Assembly: GCA_011109175.1 (NCBI GenBank)
Contig: RDEW01000031.1
Location: 157,313 to 221,312, forward strand
From: Dicyema japonicum
Taxonomy: Eukaryota > Dicyemida > Rhombozoa > Dicyemidae
DNA: 64,000 nucleotides
Direction of reading: 5' to 3'
Both the position numbers and the translations under genes were made by a program. The stretch's first letter is position 1. Each line of letters starts with the position of its first letter. The notes under the pieces are model-generated. The model was not told the DNA's origin. It was given only the letters and a program-made list of their open reading frames with translations, and did no database searches. This document shows positions 21,131 through 33,131 of this stretch, one piece after another.

Positions 21131-21459
21131 AAACGAAAGCGATCTTCAATTCCATCATAATTTTTTAATCTTGATTTTCTCTGCAAGATCGGTTTCCAAT
21201 CTAGCAGACTGCGCCGAAGTGAGCTTCATAGAGTTCAACAATTAAGCTAAAATTATTTATTTTCGAATATAGTTTAAAATTATATCCATAAAACAAAGTG
21301 AAAAAAGAGTTAACATTAAATGAATAAGGAAGCCGAATAGCATAGCTATTCTATTTCAAAATTTAAAATAAAAATCTATAAAATAGCCATCTGCGCTCAC
21401 GAACAACAATTGTTCTGAAAGAAAATAAATAAAAAGGTTGCTAACATCTAAGACTGGTT

Positions 21460-21905
21460 AATGCAATCGTGTTCCCGGTTTTTCTATACGGCGCAGAATC
21501 ATGGATATTGAAAAAGGCGGATAGACAAAAAAATGATGCTTTTGAGCTGTGGTGCTGGAGGAGGTTACTAAGAATCCCTTGGACTTCCAAAATAACAAAC
21601 ATCGATGTACTCAAACGGGTAGAGACGGACATTTCGCTAGAAGGAAAAATCTTAAAACACAGTTGGGCGTTCTTTAGGCATGTTGTCCGCTCTGATTCAC
21701 TGGAAAGAACCATTATGCTGAGCAATATTACTGGGAAGAGAAGACCTGGCCGACCGAAAACTCGGTGGCTATTCCACAGTGGAAGACGTCACGGGAATGC
21801 CTATATCAAGGCTACTCCAAATTGCAACGGATCGGGGAGAGTGGAGGAAACTCGTTCATGAGATCTCCAAGAGTCGACACGACTTAATTGGACAACATAA
21901 CATAA
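21460..21905 (+). mobile_element. LINE family C (L2/RTE-like), C-terminal end
   Basis: A frame reads LYGAESWILKKADRQKNDAF, ELWCWRRLLRIPWTSK, then HVVRSDSLERTIML and TGKRRPGRPKTRW. This is the conserved post-RT end of many animal L2/RTE-type elements. A frameshift near 21,765 moves the end (GEWRKLVHEISKSRHDLIGQ) into another frame. The 3' terminus is a short tandem ACATAACATAACAT tail, typical of such elements. Inactive fragment. Confidence 0.8.
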
Positions 21906-22219
21906 CATCTAATTATGTTTTTGCTGCATATACGTGCTATATGTGATATGTTTCTCGTGATTCTTGAAAACGCATGACCCGAGATAAGGTTTGAATATTT
22001 CTATTTTTTCGTATTATCAAGGACGAAAAAGAATTGTTGTTTTAACAAAAACCTTAGTCATTATTGCGCGTTAACCGAATTTCAACTCTGAATTACGACA
22101 ACATAACAATACTGTTGTTTATAAGGCATAAAAAAATCCAAAAGAAATTTATTAAAGAAAACAAGGGTAAATAGCAGATCGAAATTAACGTTAATCATTC
22201 CTATAAAATAAAATCAATC

Positions 22220-22786
22220 TCAAACAGGAACGTAGTATTCCCCTTCATTCAACAGTTTGGTGACCTCCTTGGGGGATTTGTTATCCACAGTGCAACCGAT
22301 AGACAGACACGTACCTAAAAATATCAAAAAGAAAATACCAAGAATCTCTTTTGCAACTCCTTTAAGACTGTTGGAAAGACTTGCAGGTTGCATAGTTTTA
22401 GCAATATTAATGACGTCATCAAAAGTTATATTTCCGTTATGTTTAATATTCTTCACCTTCTTTCTGTCCCTTGGAGTCTCTTTTAAAGCCTAAATTAGGT
22501 TTAAAGAAAAGTAGACTTTCATTATGAGAGCAGATGAAGATGGAATAATCTCTGCCTTATACTGACGGTTTTGAATTCTCAGTTGGACTGTGACTCGTAT
22601 TCCCTTCCATTGAGCAGTAAATTTAGCGATTTCTTCACCGACCTTCTTAGCTGGTAATCCGAGGGGAGCAACTTTAGGAGCAATTTGTGAGCTAGCTCCA
22701 ATTTCACCACCAATAACTCTCAATTTCACTAAAATGAATATTTTGATTTTACCAAAATGAACTGCATTAGGATCGAATTTAGACAT
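22220..22786 (-). CDS. RPL12: 60S ribosomal protein L12 (uL11)
   Basis: Part of the GTPase-associated centre of the large subunit, at the base of the P-stalk. The spliced product is 163 residues (human 165) and aligns end to end: [89 protein letters not shown], ending [11 protein letters not shown]. Three GT...AG introns of 24, 27 and 24 nt (22729-22752, 22490-22516, 22315-22338) restore the frame exactly. This compact gene is the best standard for the genome's intron size. No frameshift or missing region. Confidence 0.96.
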
Positions 22787-22904
22787 GACGCACTATACAC
22801 AAAAACAAAAACGTGATATTATAAATTTTTTAATAATTTAAATTAATCAAATTTAAATTAAAAATTTTGGTTATTTCTTTTCTTACCGTTTTGGCCTTCT
22901 GGCT

Positions 22905-23210
22905 GAAGTAACGTCTGATGACGTCAAATATGGACATCATGAGTTCGAATCCGAAAAATGGAGTTTTCAGCAAATGTCAATTCTCGTCAAAAATATCCAC
23001 TCGTGAGGCACGAGTCACAGTAGTTGAAAGGGATTTTCATACCTTCTCTATGACCAAATCCTCTGGTGGAGATTACAACATGAAGACACTTTTGCAGAAT
23101 GAAGTGATCTCCGCGACAGTATGGCGTGTAATGAAAATGGAAGAAAGTGAACCTACTTCTCCACCTCTCTTCTAAGCAGTAGTTGTAATGTCTTATTGAA
23201 GGATGGATTT
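22905..23210 (+). repeat. SINE-like family 2 copy
   Basis: Carries ATGAGTTCGAATCCGAAAAA (B-box-like), AATTCTCGTCAAAAATATCC, a GATTACAACATGAAGACACT block and a CACCTCTCTTCTAAGCAG end. It parallels the copies at 15.7 kb and, reversed, 4.6 kb. It lies just upstream of RPL12. Confidence 0.65.
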
Positions 23211-23469
23211 TGTCGGCACGTCGAATAACGGAGGATCCCTGATCCAACGTGATTAGGAGAAAACATAACCCCAACGAGCTTATGTAGGAAAGAGGGAAAA
23301 CCCAACATCGAGCCAAGCTGACAGTCTAAATGAAATTTGTCGTGATCACTTAGTTTGTTTTTTCGGTTTAACATTGGTTTTGGAATAAAGATTTGATTAA
23401 ATTTGATTCATGTGTTGAGATGGACCAACAAGTAAAACCCATGCCGATGTGGAGATGTTGAGCCAAACC

Positions 23470-23640
23470 CTGGACCAGCTAGGAAAGTTCAACTGAATGT
23501 ATGCGGAGTCAAGAGTAAGCTACTTGAAACTATTTTGAGAAATACCTGATCGACATATTATTACTTCAAGAATCCAAAATTTCCACCAGCAACACCAAGG
23601 TTACTGGATTCATAGTTATTGCCGTAACAGACTTGGGAAG
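23470..23640 (+). mobile_element. LINE endonuclease fragment
   Basis: Reads N-VCGVKSKLLETILRN and, after a frame change, IDILLLQESKISTSN. This is the start of an AP-endonuclease (the QES/QET box holds the catalytic glutamate). It is short and shifted; the family is not determined. Confidence 0.5.
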
Positions 23641-23689
23641 CTTAGTGGAAGCCTCATTACTGTCATTCGTAATGGAATTCTGTACGAGG

Positions 23690-24700
23690 ATATCTAGGAA
23701 CAAATTTCTTGCATTTAGAGAAGTCTTACATAACAACTCAGCCCTTCTATGAATTCCTTCAGTAATTTGTCACTTTGTCTCAGGCATGATAAGGAACTTT
23801 GGAGTTTCAATAAAACCCAGATACTTATATCCTTCGTGCTCCTCTAAGACTCTTACTAACTCGCTACATACTTACTTGTTAGTCTAAGAATTGAATAGCT
23901 CAATTCTAGCCCTATACTCTCAAGGAACAAACCCCCATGGAGTAGAGCATAAATTATCAACTCATCAATAAAAAGAAGGTGGTTTGTACTAAATTAAACA
24001 CCCTCGCAATGAACTGGTATTTGCTCACAACGTTCGTTAATGTGGCAACTCAGTGGCTCAAAACAGATGACAAAGAGCAGTGGAGACATGCTATCACCCT
24101 GAAGGATCCCCCTCTTAAATTTTATCTCGCTTATTTGATTCTCATTATAGGTCAAATGAATACTCGACCTATTCATCACAGCTACTAGAAAGTTGATGAA
24201 TTACACAGCCATACATAGACTATGTAGGCATTCGACAAGGTAAGATGATCAACTGACTTCTTCACATCCACCCAAATAGACAAGTGAGTTTCTATGAGAC
24301 AAAGATAGAGCAAAGCCTGCTCTTTTTCGTTGACAATTTTGCACACTACCCAACTATTTCTCAGAGACAATTCCATTGGCTTCTACAAAGCATCTGACTT
24401 CAGTAGCCATCAATTTGGTCATCAGCTTATACAGGATTGACATGCAGGTTATGGATCGATAATCTGCAGCAGATTGAGAGTTGTCCAGCTTTGGGATCGA
24501 ATAAGTTTCCTAGTGCAGATCCAATCAGGAATAGTTTCCGGCTTAGTAATATTTTTTCTGTATTACATTACACAGACTCGTGCAATGAAGTGCATCTGAT
24601 AATAAAGGAAATATACACTTTATCTACCCCAGCCGTTTTCCAATCAGGGAGACATCTCACTGCCTTTTCAAATTTCCTACGGAAAATTTTAATTCAATAA
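23690..24700 (-). mobile_element. LINE family D (R2-like) reverse transcriptase, degraded
   Basis: On the minus strand: AVRCLPDWKTAGVDKVY, DYRSITCMSILYKLMTKLMA, then a degraded DVKKSVDHL, then IKFKRGILQGDSMSPLLF and VICFEPLS. These are successive RT blocks of R2-type elements. Several stops and shifts lie between them. It is the most complete family D copy here. Confidence 0.75.
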
Positions 24701-24827
24701 TTCTTGTACAATAAATAGTAATTATTACCATTGAAATATCAGGACTCAATCCCTAGTGCTTTTTGTTTTCTATTAAATCAATGATTGAAGATGTCAATAT
24801 TTTTGTGATCCTATAAACTGAATCTCT

Positions 24828-25030
24828 CTAGGGCCTTTGACACGGTCCGTCGTGGTCTACTTCTCAGGATACTGGAACAATTTTCGGATCCTGATTCTGT
24901 CATTATGATCTGAGTGTTGCTATTCGTGCAATGTTGGTACTCCCCTGGAGATTCCCTCTCGCCCCTGCTATCTGGAGACGGCATTACGAGACATTCGGAA
25001 GTTCTATGATGGCAACATTGTGTCAGAAGA
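24828..25030 (+). mobile_element. LINE reverse transcriptase fragment
   Basis: SRAFDTVRRGLLLRILEQF is an RT block A (FDTV with the first catalytic aspartate) and is followed by a stop. About 60 codons remain. It is opposite in orientation to the family D copies on either side. Confidence 0.6.
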
Positions 25031-25034
25031 CAGA

Positions 25035-25720
25035 AGACAAAATCGGCCCTAAATTTCAATAAACTACCAATTAAATCTGTTACCATAAAATAAAAAAAAT
25101 TAAAATCAATTAATAAGTGAATGTTTACATTCCAATGTGGCATCCGTCACTGATATTAACCCGTTGAATAAAAAGCGAGAATTATACAGGTATAGTTCCA
25201 CAGGTTGCTTACTCAGTCCGATTTTTTTAAGAATGTATAAACCGTCGCCATCGTTCCCAAATGTAACATTGTAATGGCCAATATATACAGATATTCCAGA
25301 ACCAAAGATTTTATAATGAAACCAGGTATTAATCGTTACTCCTTGTAAACCAAGTCATATTTGGTTTTATTGTAGACTAGTTCGGTTATGAAGCAAGGGT
25401 GGTTATTTAGATTTTCTGTTTTGAAAAATTTTTCATAGGTATTTGGTGATTTAATTTTTTCCTTTAAAGCAATGGATAGCACTAAATTACAAATTATTGA
25501 TTAAATAATACATAATGTCAAGACAATGTTTGTTATTAAAAGATGCACTATTTTTGTTGTAAACAGCATCGCTAAACAAAAAATGTGCACTTATGTATAG
25601 AAATAAGTGACGATAAAACTTATGGACAAAATTGGAAATCGTAGACTTCCTGTAAATAAAAATATTAAAAAATAATTTAAAAAAATTTCGATAAATTAAG
25701 ATTTATCATACAATACATCT
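25035..25720. other. Intergenic, no recognised feature
   Basis: No conserved frame, RNA gene or repeat partner was found. The composition is A/T-rich with isolated complex blocks (25,170-25,290). Confidence 0.35.
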
Positions 25721-25724
25721 TTCG

Positions 25725-25925
25725 TTTGGGGACCCTCGCAAATGTTGCCATGGAGGATTACTTTGTTATGGACACTCCTCGTTTCCGTGGTCGACCAAGG
25801 ACGACTCTACCGTACCTCCTTGATAAAGATCTTAAGAAATTGGGAGACGCCTCAAGGACGAGAAAGATCTCGACAGGCTGCGAGATTAGGCAAAGAATCG
25901 CCAGAACTGAGGAAGTTAACTAGTC
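25725..25925 (+). mobile_element. LINE family B, C-terminal fragment
   Basis: The frame LANVAMEDYFVMDTPRFRGR, PRTTLPYLLDKDLKKLG is followed by REIRQRIARTEEVN after a frame change. It matches FRGRPRVTLPVALNKNL in the copy at 56.8 kb. Confidence 0.7.
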
Positions 25926-25959
25926 ATTTGATTTCTAGTGTTATGCATTCTCTGTCACG

Positions 25960-26400
25960 TCTTATGACATATAAAATTTCTCGATTCTGCACTTTTTAAT
26001 TGTTGCCTGTTCTTGTTCCTTAGCCCATTGACACATTCTTCTGTTCTCAATTGATTGTTATTGATCAGATGGTATACCTCAATATAGTCTGCCAATTTTA
26101 TGTTCACACTTCGTAACTTATATAAAATGGGCATGCATGTAATTTGCCTCAAGTCATTTGACCTATTTCCGAATGGAATAGATAAGAGCTTCGTAGTGTG
26201 TTGCTCAGCATAAATGATGACAGAAATATTATTCGCAGAAGGGTGGCACTTGATAAATTAAAAATTTCCTTTTTTAAGAAGTTGGTAAGGAATTTTTTGG
26301 TAAAGTATCTATAATCCATGGGAAATTGGCCTACTATTTTACTTAGCACAAAATTCATTCAAGCAATTTTCAAAATTGGAAATTTCAGTATTTAGAATCT
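25960..26400 (-). mobile_element. LINE family D (R2-like) fragment
   Basis: RQITCMPILYKL and NNNQLRTEECVNG on the minus strand are RT blocks that match RSITCMSILYKL in the 24.5 kb copy and NQMGTRK in the 19.3 kb copy. The upstream part (FHSEIGQM) is in a shifted frame. The copy lacks the YxDD part. Confidence 0.6.
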
Positions 26401-26469
26401 AAACTTCCTGACCCTACGGAAAGGTAAATTCTTTTTATTTGACCTTCGCCAGACTCTTCAAATTAGCCA

Positions 26470-26580
26470 CCGATTTTTTCTTACTCCAGTGGGGATTCCT
26501 ATAATGGCGGATACTTGGAAAGAACGCGATCCTTGAACAGGATATGTCCCACCCCTACCGGAGGCACCTGATAAAACCTA
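26470..26580. repeat. Repeat F copy
   Basis: CCTATAATGGCGGATACTTG followed by GAAAGAACGCGATCCTTGAA parallels 15,283-15,330. Confidence 0.4.
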
Positions 26581-26584
26581 CTAT

Positions 26585-27090
26585 ATATATTTGTGGTTAT
26601 AATCAGCATTGGCAGGAATCTGAAAAAGTTCTTTGAAGCGAGAGTATCCATTCATTTGACGTCAGAGACGTGGGACTTTCTATCAGTAAACAGAGAGATG
26701 GTAATTCCAACTGGAAGTTTTCCGTCTCGTCTACAGGACTTAGGAGAAACTAACCACCCCAAACCTTTTTTTTGAAAAATAGTAGAATTAAAATCGAAGC
26801 AGATAGCTGGCTGCCAGTATCAACCCTAAAAGGCTTTTTCTAATGATGCCCAGCTACTTCATCGGAAATTTTTTATGGCTAACATAAGTTCAATTTTCTT
26901 TGACTCATGCTCTTTTTTGTAACCCCAATGCAACACCTTAATAAGCTTTAAGAACAATTTCAAAGAAAAAAGTAAGATGATACAATATTAAACAATTGTT
27001 AAATGGTTTTCTTATGACGAATTCTACGGAGTATTCCAGATTTCTTTGACTTCTTTTCAGCCCCCTTGTCGGAGATAAGAGAAAACTATC
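26585..27090. other. Intergenic downstream of ECT2
   Basis: A 60-codon frame (26,593-26,775) lacks splice structure and homology I know. The rest is A/T-rich and probably includes the ECT2 3' UTR. Confidence 0.35.
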
Positions 27091-27092
27091 AA

Positions 27093-30000
27093 TCAAATAT
27101 TAATGAAAAATACAGTAGATCCGTTAATACTCTCCCTGCGAGAAATACGCTTAAAAACAGACGAATCGTACGAAAAAAGTGACGTCGTCTCGAATTCATC
27201 AACATAATTCATAGACGCCTAAGAAAAAATATCAGGTTAATACCCTCGCAATGTTCATATTCATGTTAATTTCAGGAGATGCTTTAGAGCTTTTAAAATC
27301 CGAATAACCGAATGAAAACATCCGAGTCAAACTATGCGTCAATCTAAGGAAATTCAACAAAAACAAAAACCTTGACAATTTTGACTGAATGACACTTGAT
27401 GGAAGATTATCAATCCCACAATGAAGAATTAGCGAATTCTACATATCAGAAAAAACTACGTTGCTGCAGGAGGTGGAATTACTGATATGCTTTGCCAAAT
27501 CGTCAATAACCTTCTTCTTCACATCGCAATCACCCATTTCTTCTCTAATAAGGGAAAAAGCACAAATAAGCTCACTCATCGAATTAATTGACTGCCAAAC
27601 CAATGCAAATACATAATCTGAATATAAAAAAAGATTAAAAAAACCGCTATCATCTACAAAAATGATGCGACGTATAAACGAATGAGGTAGCAATGCAATG
27701 TGTTTATATGGTTTTGTCTGTCTATGTCCAGGAATGTTAATTTTTCTCCTACATTTGCAGAACTAAAAGTAATATTTGAATGTGAAACTTCAAGATAGTC
27801 GTTGAATACACAAATTATCATTTCGTCTCCTTCTTTAACCAGCAGATTGGATAATTCTGTCACTTTAATTTTCATCAACAATTTGCTACTGGACGATTGC
27901 AATGATTGCTTTGAAATTAAGATAATAAAAAACAGGGCATTTGGATATATCATTTATAAGATCAAGCATGCATGCTAAATTGTCATTTTCCTCACAAAAC
28001 CGATTAATCTTTCTAAAAATAAATATGCAATGAAACGATAAAGAATTTTCTAGCAAAGAAACTGCTTGAGTAAGAGATGAATGCTCTGGAAACTTCTCTG
28101 AAGTGTACTTTAACATTTCTGGTCTAATTATGATCAGTAACCTTGCAGGAGAAGTTTTGTCTGAGGGAGCCGTTGAATAGGTCTAATATAAAGATCAAGG
28201 AATTTCTGTCTTGCACTCACTTCAAATGACTCTTTAAGCTAAAAGTAAAAAAAATAAAAAAAAAATAGAATAAACAACAAAAATAAGATTAAAAAAGATT
28301 AACGAAAATACCTTAACAAATGCCATAAATCTTGGTTTTTCGACCATCAAGTTTTTTACACGTTTAATTGAATCTTTGTATTTATTGGTAAACCTCATAT
28401 ATCCTGTAGTAATTTGGTCAATCCTTTTAATATAAATTTCCCCAATTGAAGCTTTATCATTCCAATTAGCAGCAATTTGGGACAATTCATTCAAAATTGG
28501 TCGATGAATTTCATAAAGGTGACTTATAGTTCCAAAAATATAACTGATGTCTGAGATGGAAATAAGTTCTTTATTAGGATCACCGACCAATTGGGAAGCT
28601 CAGTGTAAATATTCTTAAAATATAAAGAATTGAAAGAAAACCTGTCCAATAAACTCCAATACACTACAATAATTAATTTCGGTATTGTAAAGCTCGTCAA
28701 ATAAAAAATGTTGCCTAGTTTTGACTGCTGTTGGAGGCGGTTTCTGCTGGCCTTTTGAATCACTATTTGAGGACATTCCTGAACATTTACAAACTGCATC
28801 TTAAGCCTTAAATTCTAATGTTTATACTTGAGTGTGTCGAAGAAGGCGAAGGTACCGTTATGTGAGTCAAATCAACTTTATTTTTTTCATCGATAGAATT
28901 TTCGCAGGGAATAGAAACGTTGACTGTAAGCAACTGAGAGTTTGGCCTTTCTTCCACCAGTTCGGCCAGAGTAAATCGCTGTTTTTTGTCTCGCGGTTGA
29001 ATATTCTACATTTTTAAAAAATATACATTCAGATAAACCAAATAAGAATTTACGTTCACGTACATGTTAATTTGGATGCATTTCCAGAACCACTGAAATC
29101 AAAAATTCAAGCAAACTTCCGAACTAACAACAACCACGTTGAGCTTAGAAATAAGGGGGATCTCCGAATCATCGTAATCTTCGAAAACAACCACGTGGGT
29201 GCAATTACAATCAATCATTTCAACATAAGTACCATCAAATTATATAGGAAAAAACTAACCGTAATTTCCTATTAGATCAATGTAGTGTTGCAAATCATCT
29301 TCTGAAGAAAGTCCGAAAAATGCAATGTGAAGACCATGGAAGCACTTAATTTGATGCTTCAACATGAAATCCTCCGATAGAGGATCGAAATTTTCGTCAT
29401 CACGGGCATTCCAGGATTCAGTTATCCAAGAATCCGTTAGAACAGAAATTCCCATGGCTGAGCCTTGAGCTGCTTCAGAAGAATCGGCTCGTTGACTGAT
29501 GATGATTTGAATATCTTCAGAAACGATTTTTTTAACCAAGGCTGACATATTATGAAGTAGCGAAACATATTTTCCCTGAAAAAGTTAAAAAACAGTATTT
29601 AAATTATAAAAAATAGATAAAATACAATAAAAATAAATATTTGAAAATTAAACAAATTTTTTGTAAAAATAATAAAATTGATAAACAAATTTACTGATGC
29701 GATGAAAATTAAGTGAATAGTTTTAAATTAAATTTAATAATAATCCAATCACAAAATGTTATTCACTACCTAAACTTTCGAATAAAATAATATTTTCGAA
29801 GTAAATAAATACGTTGATTTATATGAGAATTTAAGAAAAATAATAAAGTTGTTCAAACTGCTTAACAATATTTAGATATGTTTACTAACCATGATGTCTC
29901 GATCGAAGCCCACGCTGAAGGAAATTACGACATTCTTTAGTTTTTTGTTGTATGTTGGTCTCTTCAAGCAAGGAAGTGTCTATCAATCAACAAAAATCAA

Positions 30001-30285
30001 ACATCGTATTGTTTAACATGATCCATGAACATTTTAGGACTAATGATAGATCTAATAGTGTGTCGACACTCCATAAAAGCTTCAGATTCGAAATCGTTAG
30101 TGACTAAACAATATTTTGCAATTTTTTGGTGAAAATTCCGAGATATCATTGATAAACAAGATTCTGTCAGCGACACTCTGTTCTTAATAAAAATTGTTAT
30201 TACAAACCTCAGCGGCACAATATAGTTTGGAGTCTTCATTATTTCGCTGGATGCCAACAAATACAACGAGATTTAAACCGCCCAT
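27093..30285 (-). CDS. ECT2: ECT2/Pebble-type RhoGEF
   Basis: Activates RhoA at the equatorial cortex for cytokinesis, recruited by centralspindlin through its BRCT domains. Domains read in family order. The N-terminal BRCT0 is MGGLNLVVFVGIQRNNED...CLVTNDFESEAFMEC. BRCT1 (KYVSLLHNMSALVKKIV...ISVLTDSWITESW) and BRCT2 (LHIAFFGLSSED...CTHVVVFEDYDDSE, ending EWFWKCIQ) follow. A linker leads to the DH domain (FLFDELYNTEINYCSVLEFI; SYIFGTISHLYEIHRPILNE; DLYIRPIQRLPQTKLLLQEM) and the PH domain (KPYKHIALLPHSFIRRIIFV). The basic tail has LTHSLTRMFSF. Introns are mostly 23-49 nt, with one of 314 nt at 29576-29889. Roughly 800 residues. Uncertain points: a frame mismatch after the first exon near 30,200, an intron at 29233-29259 without a terminal AG, and one boundary near 28,600. 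Confidence 0.9.
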
Positions 30286-30289
30286 CCAA

Positions 30290-30875
30290 GACAACCACAA
30301 GAAAATTTAAACTGATACCTCCTAATTGATTGTATAATAATTACAATAAATAAAATTTAAATTTAAAAAAATATTTAATTTAAATACTACGGCAGATGCT
30401 TATTTCTTTATTTAGAACCCCGGGATCACCGAGAAAGAAAGACAGAAAAAAGGTCAGACAGTTAGGTAATCCCAGTTCCAGCGATCAAACGAGCCATTTA
30501 ACGTCTGTGGTATCCCATTGTTCCCACTACCATGCAGAAGAGCCTTCTCTCATCTCTACAGAGGAATCCGATTGGGAGGGGAACTTCCTAACCAATCGAC
30601 TTTCTTTTGCCTTGGCAAAAGACTGCTAAGCGGGTTTCCGTTTTCTTTACAGAACCGAAGCAATCCGGTTCCGCGACTACGGGTCGTAGCTTCCGTAGTA
30701 GGGGATTAACGATTGATCTAAAATGAGGGGAGGGCCCATCATAAATATAGTCTTTCGGTATATTGAATTGATTATATGGAGCGTAGTCTCTGATAACGCA
30801 AATTTTCATGCCAGAGACATACTCCACAGCCAAGGTCCTTTTTGATTAGTTTTTGGTCCTCGTTATTTCAATAGT
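30290..30875. other. Intergenic with repeat end
   Basis: From 30,415 the sequence CCCCGGGATCACCGAGAAAG matches the repeat terminus near 13,052, 47,005 and 61,590. The following block to about 30,700 is probably the same minus-oriented retroelement. No gene was recognised. Confidence 0.4.
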
Positions 30876-30881
30876 AATGAC

Positions 30882-31395
30882 GTGGGAAGAATTGCAACAA
30901 AGTACCACAAGGGTTATCTAAAAAAGTTATGGGTAGATAGGAAACTCCAGGCCTATCTACAGTCAACTGTATTAAAGGGGACCATAGAGAGTCTGACACT
31001 GAGGTATAGGAGGCAGAGGCCGGAGATGCCATATGGGCAGACGGTTCAATTGGACAAGGCGCACTCGGAGTTGTTTCAGCAACCAGAATCGAACTTGCCT
31101 GAGGAGGCTGGCGAACATGAGGAATGTTGTTGATAATAAATATTAACTTTTTTATTGTTAGTTAAATAAAATGTTCTTCAAATTTGATATTTTAATTCGA
31201 AATAAAGGCAAAATCGCCACTCTGCCCTTCCTGTAACCTTGATGACCACGAGACAGATCACCTTTTCTCGTACCCTGGAACACCTTCTGTTTCTTCCCCG
31301 CACGGGATTAAACTTTTGGATCTCTGGGAACGTCCGTCATCGGTGGCTACATTTTTGTTAGCCATCAGTTTCCATCATTTGAAAGGACTGAGTGT
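30882..31395 (+). mobile_element. LINE pol C-terminal scrap
   Basis: An 83-codon frame (30,882-31,133) is unrecognised. From about 31,205 another frame reads LCPSCNLDDHETDHLFSYPG, then LLDLWERPSSVATFL. The CPxC...H...DHLF pattern is the zinc-knuckle-like end of CR1/Jockey-type pol proteins. Confidence 0.5.
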
Positions 31396-31474
31396 AAGTA
31401 AATAATACAATTCGAAATATTCGTATACAATTTTGGTTTTTTAATTGAGGTGGTGAAGGCATCTCTATTGCACT

Positions 31475-32500
31475 ATGTCTTCTTCATGCACTCAATCTTT
31501 CCTGCTTTCTGTTGGCGTAAAAAGACAACACTTATGTGAAGACCTCCAACGATACGGAATATCTGTATGCTGTCTCCAGGAGACTAAAGTCCCCAATGGC
31601 CTGGATGAAACAATGAACGGGTATCGACTGCTCCTATTGCATCAGACTGCCGACATTATGGGATGGGGTTCACTATGCTCATGGACGCAGCTGTGGTGAC
31701 TCAGAGCGGAGTATCAACGACAGGATTGCCATCTATCATCTACGCCTTGAAAACAACCGCAATACTACTTTATCGATTATCAATGTATATACACCGACCA
31801 TAGTGAGGTGATATCCGCCAACGCAGAGGAACTTGACAATTTCTAGTCGTCTTTATCATTGGCTTACTCTTTTATGTCAAGCTCCTATATGCTCTTTATA
31901 GCGGGAAACTGGAATTCCAAAGTGGGGAAAAAGCGGGACGAATCAAATTGCTCGGGCAGCCACGCTCGAGAGATCAGAAATCTGTCGGAGTGGGGGGCCC
32001 TTATACACTTCTGCAAGTCATTTGGACTGTTTCTTAGTAACACAGCGTTCTGAACCGCAGCGCGATATATGACGACGTTGACAGGGCAGAAGAGAGACTC
32101 TTGTGGAAATCGCGTCAATATAATTACCAAATCGACTACATACTATGCAGGCAAACACAGAAGGAGCTACTCACGAACTCCCGTACGTATAATGGCATGA
32201 TGACCTTGAGTGATCACAGACTACTGGTTACACGTCTCATTCTAAAGCTACGCTTTGGAATCTCCGGAGCACTGGCAGCTCAAACGCGGAGCAGAACCTT
32301 GGCCGTGGAGGCTCTATTGTTTCCGACCATACCCGTAAATTTACGGCGAGAAAATATCGAAACTGCTGGAAAATACCAGCTCGAATGTCACCCGGGCTGC
32401 TATGGAACTATATTTCGATCAGAGTCAAGCAGGCTGCTGGGATGGTGCTGGAAAATCGTCCAAGGTTGTTCAAGGGAACTTTTGACAAAGAAATAGAAAA
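31475..32500 (+). mobile_element. LINE family C, endonuclease domain relic
   Basis: An AP-endonuclease can be followed across frame changes: RQHLCEDLQRYGISVCCLQE (catalytic glutamate), TKVPNGLDETMNGYRLLLLH, then GNWNSKVGKKRDESN (the GDWNAK-type box). It continues YNYQIDYILCRQTQKELLTN and MTLSDHRLLVTRLIL (the SDH box with catalytic histidine). All catalytic boxes are recognisable but the frame breaks at least three times. It is a relic of an L2/RTE-type element; the RT part is not contiguous. Confidence 0.75.
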
Positions 32501-32689
32501 ATTGGCAAAAAACCAAAGGAAATTCTGACTCTTAATTGAGTCGTCGAACTTGACAAGCTTCACTGACTCTCTAAAAGAGAACGTAACAGAATCAAATACA
32601 AAGTAAAGAGAAGAATGAAAGAACAAACCCGGCATACACTGGATAACTTATCAAAAGACGCTGAACGATACAAGCATCATTGTTTGCCT

Positions 32690-32990
32690 TCAGATCGACC
32701 GTCCTGTTTTCCCAGTCTCTTGTCTGAAGCAAATAGGATTGTGAAGGACTTCTCACTACTGGCAGTTAGGCGATCTTCAATAGCCATTCGTCAAGACGGT
32801 CCAGATTTTGTTGCAATCTCGAAGTGCCGATCTGGATGTCCTGATCACATGACGCAATTACAATGTCGTCGGCATAAGTCAGAATAATATTATTTTAGAT
32901 GTTCGGAGTGGGGAGGTCCGCCATAAATAGATTGAATAATACTGGGGACAAATGGGATCCTTGGGAAACACCATTAGGAAGAAGCGGCAC
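32690..32990 (-). mobile_element. LINE family E (CR1/Jockey-like) RT core
   Basis: On the minus strand: NGVSQGSHLSPVLFNLFMAD, then a stop, then NIILTYADDIVIASCD and RLQQNLDRLDEWLLKI. The YADD catalytic box is intact. One stop lies between the two blocks, and both ends are lost. Confidence 0.75.
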
Positions 32991-33131
32991 CACCAAGCCT
33001 AATGAAAAAAAATCATTTCTTTCATGAACTTTAGTAAGTTAAACGAAAACATTTTAAAGAAAAATTTATTTTAAAATTAATTAATATTTATTTATCAATA
33101 TAATTTATTATTTCAAATCAACCAAATTAAT

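Noticed and set aside
29997-30266. ECT2 start at 30266 in the frame beginning YLLASSEIMK
   Set aside because: That frame opens on TTG, and the alternative ATG at 30285 gives MGGLNLVVFVGIQRNNED, which matches the ECT2 N-terminus; the join to the next exon remains unresolved.
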